Shown: in pieces, positions 20,883 through 33,659 of the stretch | How positions within the stretch are numbered: position 1 is the first letter of the stretch | Layout of the letters: every line of letters begins with the position of its first letter | DNA from: Siphonodentalium dalli | Taxonomy: Eukaryota > Mollusca > Scaphopoda > Gadilida > Siphonodentaliidae | Length of the DNA stretch: 64,000 nucleotides | Direction of reading: 5' to 3' | Assembly (NCBI GenBank): GCA_032622095.1 | Contig: CP136065.1 | Coordinates: forward strand, 53,441,949-53,505,948 | The notes under the pieces: generated by a model | What the model saw: the letters and a program-made list of their open reading frames with translations, nothing else | What the model was told of the DNA's origin: nothing | Database searches by the model: none | Translations under genes and position numbers: made by a program

Positions 20883-22226
20883 ATGGGCTGTATGTTTTCC
20901 AAAGTTTGTAAGAATAAGGAATCTGATGGAGATTATTATGGATGCTGTCATAAGAAGCTTAAAAGAAAGCCGCATATACCGAAACTGGACCTGAGTTTCG
21001 TCAACGAGAAAGACCAAATTGTTTCGGAAGATGTTCCGCAGATGTCATGGACAGGATTGACCCCCATTGTGGAGATTTCCGACGAGTTTTCCGACAGCGG
21101 ATCAAGTGTTTTGTCCATGCCGGAAAGTACACTCGAGAAAGAGAAGTTGGAAGAAAAAGAAGAAGCAAAAGAATTTGTTACGCCGACTTTCGAGAATTTT
21201 GAAACTCCATCAACAGTTCCCCCAAGTGGGCATTCTTCTCAAACAACAGATACTGATTCTTTTGCTGAAACACCATCACTTGTTATCCCGGTAGAAATTG
21301 AATCGGAGTTTTCTCTAAAATCACTGGACATGGCCGATTCAGAAAGAATCAACCGCCCAACAGCAAATCTTCTTTTCTACACAGAATGTGAGGCCCACTC
21401 CAACCCGACTGAAATGCCAGAACTTACACCGAACATATGTCCACCAGTTATGGGCGCTGTCGCGTCAGATGTAAGGGCGTCCGTGACCAACATGCAGCTT
21501 AATGATCAATCTGTCGTTCGACCTCGGGATATGATTCACGTTGGCGGTAGACTTGCAGCAAAGCGTGTGCGAAAGAGTGGTCCAAGACCTGAGCGACAAC
21601 ACGATGGTCAGAGACCCGCTGGATGTTCAGCAGCAAATGCATTGCCCGGACGGGACTTTGCAAAACAGAAGGATGAACCTGAGTGTGAGAAGAGTAAGAC
21701 CAAGATAGCAGAAGTCCGCGAAATTAAAGTAATGCCAGCCCAAGTTTGCGGATCTGATGACGGTAGCGACGTGGCAAGTATTGGCTCATTATGGTCAGTC
21801 AGCTACCTATCAGCTGATAGCGCCGATCACGACCGCGAATTAGCAGTGAGGTCCAGATTGGATGTCACAGTCCCATCAGAGCGCTCCTCACGCACCGGAC
21901 ACCACAGAGGCACCCTATTCAAGAGCAGCATCATTACAGGATTGGGATGCACAGTGGATGCTGATGATATGACGCCGGTGAATAGCGCTGTCGTTCAAAA
22001 ACGCAAACGGCCATCTGCAGCCGAAGGGCCTAGGCCACTACAACGCCATATCCCAATTGATTTCTTGGATCTGTCGCCAAACAATCCACACCAGAGCTCA
22101 TCAGAAGAGTTTATTCTACTGGACAGAAATGCTTCTGCAGACATTGGAAAGAAGATGACAGCTGAGAGAGAAGCCCTTGACAGATGGATTGCGTGGCAAG
22201 GGAAGAAGGATCACAATAAAAAGTAA
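20883..22226 (+). CDS. Acylated MGC-type protein, unit 2 copy (intact)
   Basis: This is an intronless frame of 447 residues. MGCMFSKVCK fits the N-myristoylation pattern (Gly2, Ser6) with palmitoylatable Cys3 and Cys9. A basic stretch (KKLKRKPHIPK) follows at about 24-34 and could reinforce membrane binding. The rest is mostly low-complexity, acidic and Ser/Thr-rich, with no transmembrane segment. A basic patch KRKRPSAA occurs near 375, and a conserved-looking block HIPIDFLDLSPNNPHQSSSE lies near 390. AATAAA overlaps the final codons. The family is not recognised. The predicted location is the inner face of a membrane. It could be an orphan signalling or scaffold protein, or a gene carried by an unknown element. 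Confidence 0.65.
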   Translation: MGCMFSKVCKNKESDGDYYGCCHKKLKRKPHIPKLDLSFVNEKDQIVSEDVPQMSWTGLTPIVEISDEFSDSGSSVLSMPESTLEKEKLEEKEEAKEFVTPTFENFETPSTVPPSGHSSQTTDTDSFAETPSLVIPVEIESEFSLKSLDMADSERINRPTANLLFYTECEAHSNPTEMPELTPNICPPVMGAVASDVRASVTNMQLNDQSVVRPRDMIHVGGRLAAKRVRKSGPRPERQHDGQRPAGCSAANALPGRDFAKQKDEPECEKSKTKIAEVREIKVMPAQVCGSDDGSDVASIGSLWSVSYLSADSADHDRELAVRSRLDVTVPSERSSRTGHHRGTLFKSSIITGLGCTVDADDMTPVNSAVVQKRKRPSAAEGPRPLQRHIPIDFLDLSPNNPHQSSSEEFILLDRNASADIGKKMTAEREALDRWIAWQGKKDHNKK

Positions 22227-22713
22227 TTCCGGCAAAAATGTCGGGTGGATTGGGGTGGGGGCGTTCCACGAAGATTGATAACTATAGTATTTTCGTGGCT
22301 ATTGTTGGAGCGGATGTGAACAAAATCCAGAAGATGATCTCCATTTCTAATATATATTAATTAATTACTTAATTAGTGTATTGTTGCTGGTAATTAACAA
22401 GGAATTGACTTGACTGCATGTTCGTATAATATATAAGCTACTATGACGACTACATGAATCTGTTGAACTTTGATGAACATTGAATAATGTGATATATTGA
22501 CTTGGCACACAAAATCGCACGTTGATAAACGGCACCAATGGATAAGAAATATCCACGAGACATTCACAGGAGCAATGAAAACGTACCCGGTAAACTCTTT
22601 GAAGACAACTGCAATTGATGTTTGTAAAAGGTGAGTATCCTAAATTTTGTGATATAATGCATTTGCATGTCTCCGTGCAAGTGGCAACTATGCTATACAC
22701 GTATATCTGTTAA

Positions 22714-23209
22714 AGGCACGTGAGGCCTTAATTGTCGAAAATATTCATATTTGTTCCAATCACCGTAAACAGAAAAACATTAAAATGCACACAGTTTCGT
22801 TCATATATACCATGACTATCGCATAAACAGCATGTTACCATAAAGACCTACTATATTTTATCTAAGCAAGAGCCTGATTGTGTTACAGAAGACAGCACAA
22901 TGCTACTGGCTAATCACACAAAAATGGAACAAACGCTCTTTATTTGTTCCATATCAGGAATTCACCAACAAAGAACGCTCTTTATGTTTACCATCATAAT
23001 ATAAACAAACACCAGAAAAGTAACTTTTTATGCTGTTTTGTTTACATAACAATGGTCAAACAAATGACAATAACATACTGTTTATGCGATATTTCTTATT
23101 TGTATACGGACAAAGTCTGTCTACATTTTGATGTTCTTTCTGTTTGTGGCGGTTTTTGACGGGTGGAAATATTTTTACAGGATACCCACCGCCAAGGCCA
23201 ACCGTACCT
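22714..23209 (+). mobile_element. TTAA MITE copy B
   Basis: The element is 496 bp in the same orientation as copy A, flanked by TTAA at 22710-22713 and 23210-23213. Unit 1 has the empty site at about 6958. The same insertion is shared with unit 3 (37675), so it predates the unit 2/unit 3 duplication. Confidence 0.9.
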
Positions 23210-24403
23210 TTAAGCATTATGTTCTTTGTATTCAAGTATTAGCTATCAATGAAGTTGAATCGTCAACCCAAATACATGCATTCTCTTATATTATATTATA
23301 TTATATGTGAGTTTCCCACAGGGAGCCTCATCTCAGGGTGTGGACAGTTTAGATGGACGTGCACAGAAAATACTTAATTGTTAATCTAGTATACCACCTG
23401 AAGGAATATAATTATGCTATCTGAACACCAAATCAAGCATATTATATAACAATAACAATGTGAAAAACATTACTTTAATCATATTTTAGAAGGGAACTTT
23501 TTGGGGTGATCTCAGCAAGTACTAGTATACAAATGTATTGGAAATGAATAACTGCCATAAAAAGTACATGGTCTGACCTAGTATAAGGCTCGAATGACTA
23601 TTTATTTGAGAGCAACACTACTTCAGAATGCTAATAAAATGTTATGTGAGTTGTGTGCTGGAAAATTGTGAGTAGCCATTAGCAAGAAATGTTACACTGA
23701 AGCACCACCACAATGCATACAAATATTGGTATACGCAGGTCTGTTCACTCAAGCAGTGAGCAACCAACTGGCACTAGGCCACGGCGTCAGAGATAGCTGG
23801 TCAACTAGGAATTTGGATATGAACCTATGACCTAAAACTCATCTCAGCCCAAAGGTTTATATCAACTCTTGCAAATGGATGCTCACAATTTTCCAAAACG
23901 CAACTAAATTTGAAGGTTCAAATGAACCATTTCGGATTAAATTTACTGGATGATGTGGTGAATATTTATATTTATCGTACATACTACGTGTAATATACGG
24001 TAATATTAATAATACACATATTTGACCATGTGTATGTTGTTTAAAGTTTACAGATAATTTGCAGCTAAATAATTGTATTCTACTGACAACCCAATCACAC
24101 TAGCCCGTGTACACAGGGGCTTGAAACGCGCTCCACTGCGGCGCTGCCCGCTCCCTCTGCAGGGTACATGTGCATGTACAAGAGACACGAGGGAACGATA
24201 TTATTTCCCCCGATTTACCAACACTCGGAAACTGACAAAAATTATAACATTTATCCGAGCAATCACATTGACGTCGGATAGTTCGGCGAAGGATTCCTTA
24301 ACGTAAAGAAGATACACATATAAGGACGGCGTGTGGGGCGGCACGACAAACCCTTTATTTCCATTACTGGGGCTTCCTGAAATTTTGGGAAACCCAATGT
24401 CAA

Positions 24404-24570
24404 TGCATTCTCTTATATATGCGAGTCGCCCATATATAGGGCGCCTCGAATAATGTATTGGCCTATAACAATATTTACCTTGACCATTGACTATAAGCAT
24501 TTGCATTTTCCTATATATGCGATGCTGCCTATATCGGAGAATCGAATATATAAGAGAATGCACTGGCACA
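24404..24570. repeat. Palindromic block, unit 2
   Basis: GCATTCTCTTATATATGCGA and its inverse ATATATAAGAGAATGC bracket about 110 bases. Corresponding blocks lie at 13843-14020 and 39344-39510, and the larger relative is at 57528-57966. Confidence 0.6.
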
Positions 24571-25078
24571 TGATCTTTGAATGATGCTGCACCATGCAGC
24601 TCGACTCCTGTCGTGAAATGGATAAAGATTCGCGGTCCTATTTGACACGAAATATTCCGCTTACCATGCGAAGACCTATATGACACATGTTTACGAACAA
24701 TCCACAAGATCATCCATACGGTTCGTTAATTCACTGGAAATGATCGAATTAAAGCATGAAAATTGAGAACGCTCTTTTTCAACTACCACATTTGGACGAG
24801 GGAAGCATAGACACTCTTTATACGATCGATGGGAATATAGGTAGATGATCAGGTATGTCTTCAACAAATATGCCTGGGTATTTGGGGGTGAATGGTGAAA
24901 GTTGGTGTATTATATGCTGTCTATATATATATATTATATAGGGTTGCGCTGAACTCAGTTATTATTCGTGTGGGCTTGTTATCATTGGAAGGAACGATTT
25001 CATGAGATTGGTAAAGTGACCCCTTGCATTGTTTTCTGGGTCTAAGTTAATAGTCTCCCATTAAGATACAATTCCTCT

Positions 25079-25807
25079 TCTCTTTGGACCGATTCCATTT
25101 TCATCATGATTTTCTCAAGATATGTGTTCGGTGGGGGGGGGGGGGGGGGGTATATACAATATACTACTAGTATTTGTTAATGTTTCCCTCGATTATCTTC
25201 GAATTCTACGAAAATGCTTTCCAGATTGTCAGTGTTGATGGTTATGTCACATCGGAGTTGTTTTTGTTTTTTTTTATAAATGAGTGAATAGTCACCCCCC
25301 CCCCCCCCCTGCTCTTTTATATTCTCTATGTCTTTCTAGATAGTAGCAAGTTATTTTCATTTAGTTTCATGAGGTTCATTGGTGAGTCATCAGCTAGCCA
25401 AGTTTCAGTAACACCTATACTGTAAACGTTTTCCTCACAATTGTTGAGAAAGATCGACAGTTTATCTATGTTCTTATTTATGGATCTCATGTTAACGTGA
25501 ATCATATATGCTGATAAACTGCTTTATATATCGTTTATTTTTTCACTGAATTCTTCTACTAATTATAGCTGGAGGAATTTGGATGTTTTAGTGAGTCTAA
25601 TAAATTGTCATCCCCATCAGTCTTATATGCCAGCCTGTTCTCCCGAAAATAACCTCATAAAGAACTTATTACAAACACAAATAATCTTAGAATCTGAATT
25701 ACGCTCTATGTGAACCTAAATGGGACACGATCAAAACAGTCGTATAGAAACTTATTTCAATTCGAAATAATCTCAATATAGGCACTTTTAAATCTACTTT
25801 TTTTCAT
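25079..25807 (-). pseudogene. LINE fragment: start of an ORF2 endonuclease
   Basis: On the minus strand about 25350-25505 encodes MIHVNMRSINKNIDKL continuing to VTETWLADDSPMN, the first two APE-endonuclease motifs of a non-LTR retrotransposon. The rest is decayed and carries long G (about 25130) and C (about 25293) runs. It is present in units 2 and 3 and absent from unit 1 between TTCC and CGGCACGAC. It belongs to a family different from the LINE at 7143. Confidence 0.75.
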
Positions 25808-25949
25808 CGGCACGACTTACCAGATGATGAACGTTTTGTATGTGTTTTCACTGTGGTCCGCGCTATTCGACCGAATACCAGGTACAGGGGCGGGTCCAGG
25901 AAATTTGAAAGGGGGGGGGGGCGCCATTAATATTATGCATATATGATGC

Positions 25950-26045
25950 ATCATCCGAGCCGCAAAGCGGCGAGCGTGTGAGAGCACAATAACGGGGACC
26001 CCCCTCTCGTATGTGGGGGTACGGGGAACCTCCCCCGGGAAATAT
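25950..26045. repeat. GC-rich hairpin cluster, unit 2
   Basis: Three short hairpins lie in a row: GAGCCGCAAAGCGGCGAG, then CCCCC...GTGGGGG, then GAACCTCCCCCGGGAAAT. The same cluster is at 40892-40985 in unit 3. It looks like the terminal structure of a dispersed repeat, class unknown. Confidence 0.5.
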
Positions 26046-28253
26046 TTTGGATACTACATTCAAAACGACGCGTTTTCCAGTGTCCTGTGTCCATTGAAAA
26101 ATCAATCGGATACTGATATTAAAATAATTAGAAAAGGAATAATTTTGAGTTACATATATAAATTTGGTATGTTCCAATCGGGGTGTGCACGCATAAAACA
26201 CAAATCTCAGTTTATGTAGCTAAAATGGAGCTAGTGACAATTAAATTTACTCGGATCAATGGATGTATCGATGTTACATTACTACACCAGGACTTGGTAC
26301 ATCACACGAGCGGGCAGTACTTTATAAACATGGTCATGACGCATACAGTATGCTATATGGAGATTCGTGCAATGCATGATAGAAGATTAAAGCTCCTGTG
26401 GTTTTACACCAGTGATATGTCCTCAAAAATTCAAAATATATGGCAGGGGTGTACGTGTCAACACTGCGGATTATGTGTTCAAAATACTACGAATTGGTCA
26501 GCTAATAATTATATAGATGCATGCTTACAGCTACATGTAGTTCAACTTGTGCGATGGAATGGGCCCGGGGCTACCGGTTCGACCATGCATATGGTTTGGG
26601 CCAGTGCATTGGATACATATATCAATTAAATCCTAGCCTCTATAGATGTGTTTGTGCTGACCGAATACCAGACAAAATAATGCATCTCTATCCAAACGCT
26701 TTCCTCCATTGTTCATGCTGCCATTTTCATTTTACTCATAATAGCCATCAGCTGCATGCATGCTGCACCAGGGAAATATTGTATAAGTCATCAATACAAA
26801 GTGGCCGATTTTCCAATGTACTCGTCTTGTTTTATAAATGTTTGGGTCACAATAAATATGTTCAATCAGTTCAAGTATGATGATAATGACACCTGGACAA
26901 AATATGTGTTTTGAAGCACTCGATCATTACTCTTTTTTCAATTAAACAATGACTGTTTATGTGTCGTAACCTCACTGTCTTTTGTGCCACATTTGTTAAA
27001 AACATGTGATCGAAGTTATAACTTCGAAGTTATAGCAGATTCTAAATATCCAATATCCATACAATTTGAAATGAACCAGAACTTTATTTCTATACTGAAA
27101 AGACACATGTTTAATAGTATACCACAGTATGCATATATATAACTTCTTTACGATGATATAATGCCGTCAGTGCAGTTCGATTGTTTGGAATTATATAGTT
27201 CGAGACCTCCGTACTATCGAATGCTCGGACTATATATATACGTTGTACAGGCTTATCCCAAAGTGTAGCCGTTTCAATTCTGTTGCTACATATATTTATC
27301 GATGGAATTTACATTTGACACCACAGTTAGAATTGCTATATCTATATTTATAGAAAAACTTCGGGCGCCTAAAACTTGGCGTAGGGCCATATATTTTCCG
27401 ACGCCCAGAAACAAAATGTCGACAGAATTATTTTGTTCTGCATGGCGAAAATAGTCCACGTGGGGCGCGCCCACGTCGCGGGATGTTGGTTTCGCCCTTG
27501 CATGGATATACATCCATCCAAAGTTGAAATAATTGTACTTGAGTCAGATTACTGTTGTATATATATGCATGTATGTTATCAATATTAAGTGCATAAACTT
27601 CGGGCGCTCGGAGACAAAAGTCGGCCGGACACGTCCCAAAAAATCCTTGCTCTGGCGAAAATAGGGGGGCGCCGAGGGTGCCGGATGGTATATCCGCCCT
27701 TGAGGTATAAGTCACATGCATGGGCATACTTTAGAAACAAATCAGTCCAATATGAACGTATATGAATATTTAGGTTCTATATGAAACTATTTGCACGAGG
27801 ACATGTTACAGCAGCCCATTTTTGACAATTACCATTCAATGTAAAACGGTTTATTAGAAATGGTTCCATATCTGGTAGATCTATAGGTGGTTAAAATTAT
27901 ATTTCATGTCACATACATGTATTGCTAGTTTGAAAATGGCTTCTTCTTCAATGTGATTGAAAGGGAAGACTTCCTGGATACAATGATAGCAGAACCATTA
28001 AGGGGAGTTATCTTAATTCATCCATTGTGTTATAGATAAGATTCAAATGAATCCACTGATAGCACAAGCCACATCCTAGAGCATCTTGATTATTTCTTAC
28101 TGATTTCTTACTTGAGCGTGGATATTTTATCAGCATTGCAGTTTGAGGTGGGATGGGTGTTGGTTTACAGGGATGAAAATAATAAACTAAACAGAGAGAC
28201 ACAGAGCCAAGTAGAAGAGAGTCATTTAAAGTCATTGCTATATACAAAATAAT
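26046..28253. other. Unit 2 distal non-coding part
   Basis: The sequence matches 40986-43499 of unit 3. Two partly similar segments starting ACTTCGGGCGC (about 27358 and 27597) end in TATATCCGCCCTTG-like sequence and may be old repeat copies. Unit 3 has lost about 150 bp of the second one. Open frames here are broken in unit 3, so coding is not supported. Confidence 0.5.
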
Positions 28254-29200
28254 TGTATACTGTACAAAAGGGGATAGGGCAATTTTTTGTTTGCAACTTA
28301 TTAAGCCCTTCTCCGATGATCCAGCACACCGGAACTCCTATAAAATTCAACCAAGGAGGGTGGTAATTGCTCTAATGCACGGGCTACGTATTTGGCTCCT
28401 CTCAATTAACATTTCAATGTAAGTATAATTTTTACATTCATATTATAGATGCTGGTCATCAAATATATGCATCAATACAATATCTCTTCATATTTGCTCA
28501 AAGGAAAATAATTCTGTTTTCCTTTTCCAATAAATTTAGTTGTGATCATAACTTGTTATTGATATTCATCTATACATAAATATTCATCTATATAAATATT
28601 GTATTCTATCAATTGTTTTTATCATTCCTGCAGATATGGGATTATGGATCCCCTTGTTTGATTCAAGGGGGGTGTTCAACAATGCGATCTTTTGCAGATG
28701 CATAACGGCCAGGTCCGCTGCATCCTGAACAAATGTCGGTTGTTTAAATTTGACATACATGTAGATTGATGGGTTGTTCTTACATTTACATGATTTACAT
28801 AATTTTGCCTCTCCACTGCGACTCATTTCACCATATGGACGACAGCGATCATATATGTTGATAGAATAGTCCAAAATGCTGTGTTGTTGGAAGGGGTGGG
28901 GTCATCAACATGTCTTTTATACTATTCGCCGAAACTGCATAGGGCGTGAACAAACGTGCGCAGCTATCAATAATTTAACCAGCAATGGCCTTACTACATC
29001 ATTCATTCACTTGGGTTATAATAATGGCCTTCCTATTTGCAATTCAGGCCAGTTATAAAATAACACCATGTCCACACCGTGAAGTCCGCCCAAAGCGCCG
29101 ATTACATCTACTGAGTGCATGTATAAATGGCACCAATTGCGAACGAGGTATTCATTCTTTCCAAAATGTCATCATTAGATATCGCACCCGTAGTGGCGTC

Positions 29201-29395
29201 AGGGGCCTCGGTGGCTCAATCGGTTAGGGGTGCAACTCCAATCCGTTTCGCCCTCCAGCGCTGGACTTTTGACTCGAGATTTTTATCTGGTGGAGATGCC
29301 AGTTACTCCGATTTCCTTCGCCACTAAAACTGGTAATGTCGTGATATGGCCTTAGTTGCTGAAAGCGACATTAAACCCCAATCATTCAATCAATC
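29201..29395 (+). repeat. tRNA-derived SINE, unit 3 copy
   Basis: It is nearly identical to the unit 2 copy and again immediately precedes the zinc-finger fragment. Confidence 0.7.
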
Positions 29396-29404
29396 GTAGT
29401 AGAT

Positions 29405-29623
29405 TATGTTCAGGTGGACGGCGATACAACATGTGAGATATGCGGATTTAAAACTAAATACAAGTATAACCTGAAGATTCATCAAACAAGACGTCATGGA
29501 ATCCTGTCGTCAAGTGTGTTACAACAACAACAACAACAAAAACATCCAGATGAGACACAAGCTCAGAAAAACACCATGTGTGTGCGATTTGTACATGATG
29601 GAATAATAATCGGCATATTCTAA
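29405..29623 (+). pseudogene. C2H2 zinc-finger exon fragment, unit 3
   Basis: An open frame of about 70 residues carries the finger CEICGFKTKYKYNLKIHQ/TRRH, a six-glutamine run and a stop at 29623. There is no ATG; the frame opens directly behind the SINE tail. It is the most intact of the three copies. Confidence 0.45.
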
Positions 29624-29659
29624 GTGGAATCAATTTATATTTTTATAGTCGAAAAAGGG

Positions 29660-30200
29660 AGACAGCTCCGTCAAAAAAAAAATTCAGAAGATCTGGACCA
29701 CATTCAAAATTTACTTGAATAATGTGATGGATATTCCTGATGTCAAGTTTAGTTGGGATTAGTTGATATTAACTGGAATTATCCGGACAACACGAACATG
29801 GACATTTATAGGTCTGATAAGGACTATAGCTCTAATAAAAATCATCTGACCGGAACGATATTGGAACATGACATCAACAATGTAATGATTATTACTCGTA
29901 CCAAGTTTCGTTCCGATCGGATATTATTCACCGGAGTTATTATCTGGACAACATTAACATAGCAATTTCTAAGTGAAAAGGGCCATAAATCAGAGAAGAA
30001 AAAATCATCGGACTGGAACCATAATTGAAATTGACCTCAATAATGTAATTTTCACTCCTCATACGAAGTCTCGTTTCGATCGGATAAATTGAACTGAGGT
30101 TAACAACCTGACAAGGAATCGGACGGACACACGAACGGACGCGCGAACGAACTGACGCTGTTGATTACAATAGTTCTCCGAAATTATCAGGGGGGGGGGG
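29660..30200 (+). repeat. Three-monomer diverged array ending in poly-G, unit 3
   Basis: The monomers and the terminal G run (about 30191-30200) match those of unit 2. Confidence 0.65.
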
Positions 30201-31131
30201 TATATTGTTTTGGGCTTGCAATATGCCGTACAGAAACAAAAGATGTGAATTGCAATTTGCACGACAGTGCTCCTTCAATTCGCCGTATAGTTATCTCTTT
30301 CGCCCATTATTTTAATAAACAGCCGACAAACTCATGGGTGGTGCTATGTAAGTCATTGGGGACCTTTCTTACGTCATGTGCATATCTATATGTAAACATA
30401 CAGACGTTTTAGATATAAGAAAATCGGTATTTATCAGACCAAGATGCAGACGATCCGTAGAATTTCACCTAATAATCGTTATTTCTGAGGACGTACTTTA
30501 TATCCAGAATTTGTGAGAAAGCAAATTTTAGAAGTATAGAATACTCTACTATTATCCAAAAGGACTTTATCTTCCTGATGTGTCCTGGTTTTTAACAATC
30601 ACGAATATTCGGTAAAACGTATCGGCATATTGTGTAAACAAATGAAATTTTCCTGCATAATTATCGGTGTCGGATATATACAGTGAAAACATACCGATGA
30701 GAGTGACCAATTCAGCAGTATGCTACACAGCTCTTTATAGGTTGAGACTTTATGATGAATGTGCCGCTTTAAAAATATCCACGGACGACGGGGTCCGAAA
30801 CTAATTTGCCACAATGCGCTTACACTTTATCCCGGGTGCATCATCATTTTACAACTTTAGTGCTATCGTGATATTTGGTACTTATAATGTAGCCTGTGCA
30901 GTACTCTTACTAATTTCAGCGTTTGACCCTCTACAGGCATCGTTAATTACTCCCATCCCCCCAACCAATGATGACCATTAGACCTTAGTAATATGTAATG
31001 ATCAGCATTACGAGCCAATAATAATCAAAACAAATTCATAATATGTAAGTATTATTATCTTCTCTAACGCCAATCGTGTATTTTACATTTGTGCGCAAAC
31101 GTTAATTACTTCCGGGTCATGGTTTATATTA

Positions 31132-31175
31132 TGACGTAAGCAGAACTTTGCGGTCTGACGTTCTAGTTGGTTTTT
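31132..31175 (+). promoter_or_regulatory. Displaced promoter fragment of the unit 3 gene
   Basis: TGACGTAA at 31132-31139 and the ETS-like CTTCCGGG just upstream correspond to 20693-20723 of unit 2. Here they are separated from the coding start by the 4.5 kb insertion. A further 34 bases or so of the 5' leader are deleted at about 35769. Confidence 0.35.
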
Positions 31176-32039
31176 CACCCACTGACCGACGCGCGAAGCG
31201 CGTCCAGTGGGTGTACTATAATCGTAGGACTCATGCGTTTCTGCTGAACTGAACTAGTGTCTATGCGTTTCTGCTGAGCTGCACTGACGTTTGATCGCAA
31301 AATAAAATTATAATCATTATCAAAGCACACGTTTGGATAACACCGCCATAAACTGTTTCATATTATGCTGTTGAGCTCATATCGTCAATAAAATTAGAGT
31401 TATAACTCCTTAAACTAAGAATTACCGCTAACGTATTTCTACCAATTGGGTAACTAGATTCAGGTTGAGCTGGAACTTGAGAAATTTTTAATTTCAACCA
31501 ATTGAAATGCCGCTGGAATTGGAAAGGGTTAAGGTTGTGGGGCAACGCAAATGACGTCATCGAAAACAAGGCGCCTCAAAGTGAGTCAAAAATCGTACAC
31601 ACTAACACAGTCTCGCTTCGTCTCGGAATCGTGATTTAAATTCATTCATTTTGACTGTTACTGTGTCCCAAGATATTAAAAACTTGTGGAATGTGCTTAG
31701 GAAGGATTGTTTTTATATCTAATAAGTGGGATTTACCTCCCAAAAAGGTGAGTTTCAGGCCTGCATTTGTTGTCAATCTGTATTATCTGATTCTGACAGC
31801 GCTCGTCTGCAACTGTAATTGGCAGAATTCGCGTGTTTGACTAAACGTTTTCTGCACTCGATTCTCTCAAACTGCACAATAATCGGTCAAATTCTTTCAA
31901 TAATTCTATCTAAATACATCTTAGCTATTATTCGGATCAGATCTCCCCGTCGAGAAAGCGATATGTTGACCAAAACGACACTTGAGAAAGTTGTTTACAT
32001 TTTGAGCGCACACTCACACTGCCTGCGACACGCTCGATT

Positions 32040-32566
32040 TTTATCATGGAAACAAATCAATTTCTTCCATCTAAAAGATAATTACGTGCTGGACCCTGTC
32101 ATTTTAGGAATATATAAGTATTCCACGCAGACATACCTCAGTCTCAGCTTAAATTTTTGAAAAATAACAGTTTTATCGACATAAATCGATTTGAATGGGA
32201 AAATCCCGTGTTAAAATTTATCATGGAAAAAAAATAATTTCTTCCATCTAAAAAATAATTACGGGCTGTACCCTGTCATTTTAGGAATATATAAGTATTC
32301 CACACAGACACACCAAGTCTCAGCTTAAAATTTTGGAAAATAAGAGTTTTATCGACATAAATCTATTTGAATAGCAAATCCCATGTTAAAATTTATCATC
32401 GAAAAAAATTAATTTCTTCCATCTAAAAAATAATTACGTGCTGTACCCTGTCATTTTAGGAATATATAAGTATTCCACACAGACACACCAAGTTTCAGCT
32501 TAAAATTTTGAAAAATAAGAATTTTATCGACATAAATCAATTTTAATGGCAGATCCCATGTTAAAT
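32040..32566. repeat. Three tandem copies of a roughly 176 bp monomer
   Basis: Monomers start at about 32040, 32218 and 32392 with TTTATCATGGAAA-like sequence. Each contains TTTCTTCCATCTAAAA, CCCTGTCATTTTAGGAATAT and TTTTATCGACATAAAT. They lie inside the hairpin-ended insertion. Confidence 0.85.
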
Positions 32567-32649
32567 AAATTTTAGGGCCCTGCGAATGTTTTCTGAGCTG
32601 TTCCATATTGGCCACCACTGCCCACCAGAGTCCATATTTGACAGGTTCT

Positions 32650-33510
32650 ACCTGATAATTGTGGGACAGTACAGTCGCGTTACTTTATACGTCAACATTG
32701 GTCATTATCACCTGACAAATTTATTTCGGTCTATCGTATCAACCGCCTGACTAAGTGTCAACATTGGTCTTTATCGCTCCACTAATTTTTATCGTCTCAT
32801 CGGTATGAATTCCATATCCAATTATCCACATATAACCAACCGAACCTCTAGTCCCGGTCCAATTTTTTTTTTTTCATCGCTATAGTCAAGTTACGTAATA
32901 TTTTATCATGTGATACTTGTACTTATATGTCTATGGTATTACTATAGTATACGGTATACGTATATCAATTGCTATTCCTTTCTATATAATCCTGGTGCCA
33001 TCTATAGAGATAAAGATAATTTCAGACCCCCCCCCCCCCCAATTTTATATCATTGCCGCTACAGTACAGTCGCGATGCATCACATGGCAACATTGATCGC
33101 TTTACTAATTTATGTCAGTTCATCGTTCCCCTTTTTCTCAGAGTCTATTTAACCAACCCAACATCTAATCCCGGCCTAAATTATTATTTTTATTTTCATC
33201 CGTATACCGTAGTTGTGTTACATACATATTTTTATCATTTGATTCCAATTTGCATTGTACCACTATAGAAGTCCATAAATGACTATTCTGGTACTATATA
33301 GAGATAACTAAGATTATGACACCCCCCCCCCCATTTTATAGCCTTGTTGCAACAGTAGAGTTGAGATGCATGATATGTCAACATTTGTCGTTATCACTCT
33401 ACAAATTTATATCGGTTCAACCCTTAGTTCCCTGTATCGCCCACTCCTCCCTCAATTTATTTTTTCATTTGTATTATAGTCTCGTTACGTACATATTTTA
33501 TCTCTTGTAA
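32650..33510. repeat. Degenerate tandem repeats of about 250-330 bp
   Basis: Successive blocks share CAACATT(G/T)(G/A)TC(G/A/T)TTATC, then a T-rich CATC...GTTACGTA segment, then a C run (33028 and 33320). Similarity is low but ordered. Confidence 0.5.
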
Positions 33511-33659
33511 CTTTTGCTTCAACATGCCGAGTTCTGCTGCAGACGATACAAAACTGACAACATTTCGAAATGTAAGCAGGCTTCAAACTCATCTTATCCA
33601 AGAAACTTGTGTATAAGGTGTACTCGCATTTGTTGCGTTAAAAACCAAAGGTCCCAAGT

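Larger units (their letters stand above)
18701..28253 (+). repeat. Tandem unit 2
   Basis: The unit starts inside the repeat at TGAGTGCATG (equivalent to 29113 in unit 3 and 2340 in unit 1), so its first 0.86 kb are missing. It runs to the unit 2/unit 3 junction at about 28253, where CATTGCTATATACAAAATAA is followed by the start of unit 3. It carries one MITE (22714-23209) and an intact gene. Small indels apart, it is very close to unit 3. Confidence 0.9.

Noticed and set aside
25130-25310. Long G and C runs as possible regulatory quadruplex sites
   Set aside because: Their lengths differ between units 2 and 3 in the way expected of unstable homopolymers inside a decayed LINE fragment.
26183-26629. 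A 148-residue plus-strand frame in unit 2
   Set aside because: The matching region of unit 3 has stops and indels (41118-41470), and no domain is recognised.
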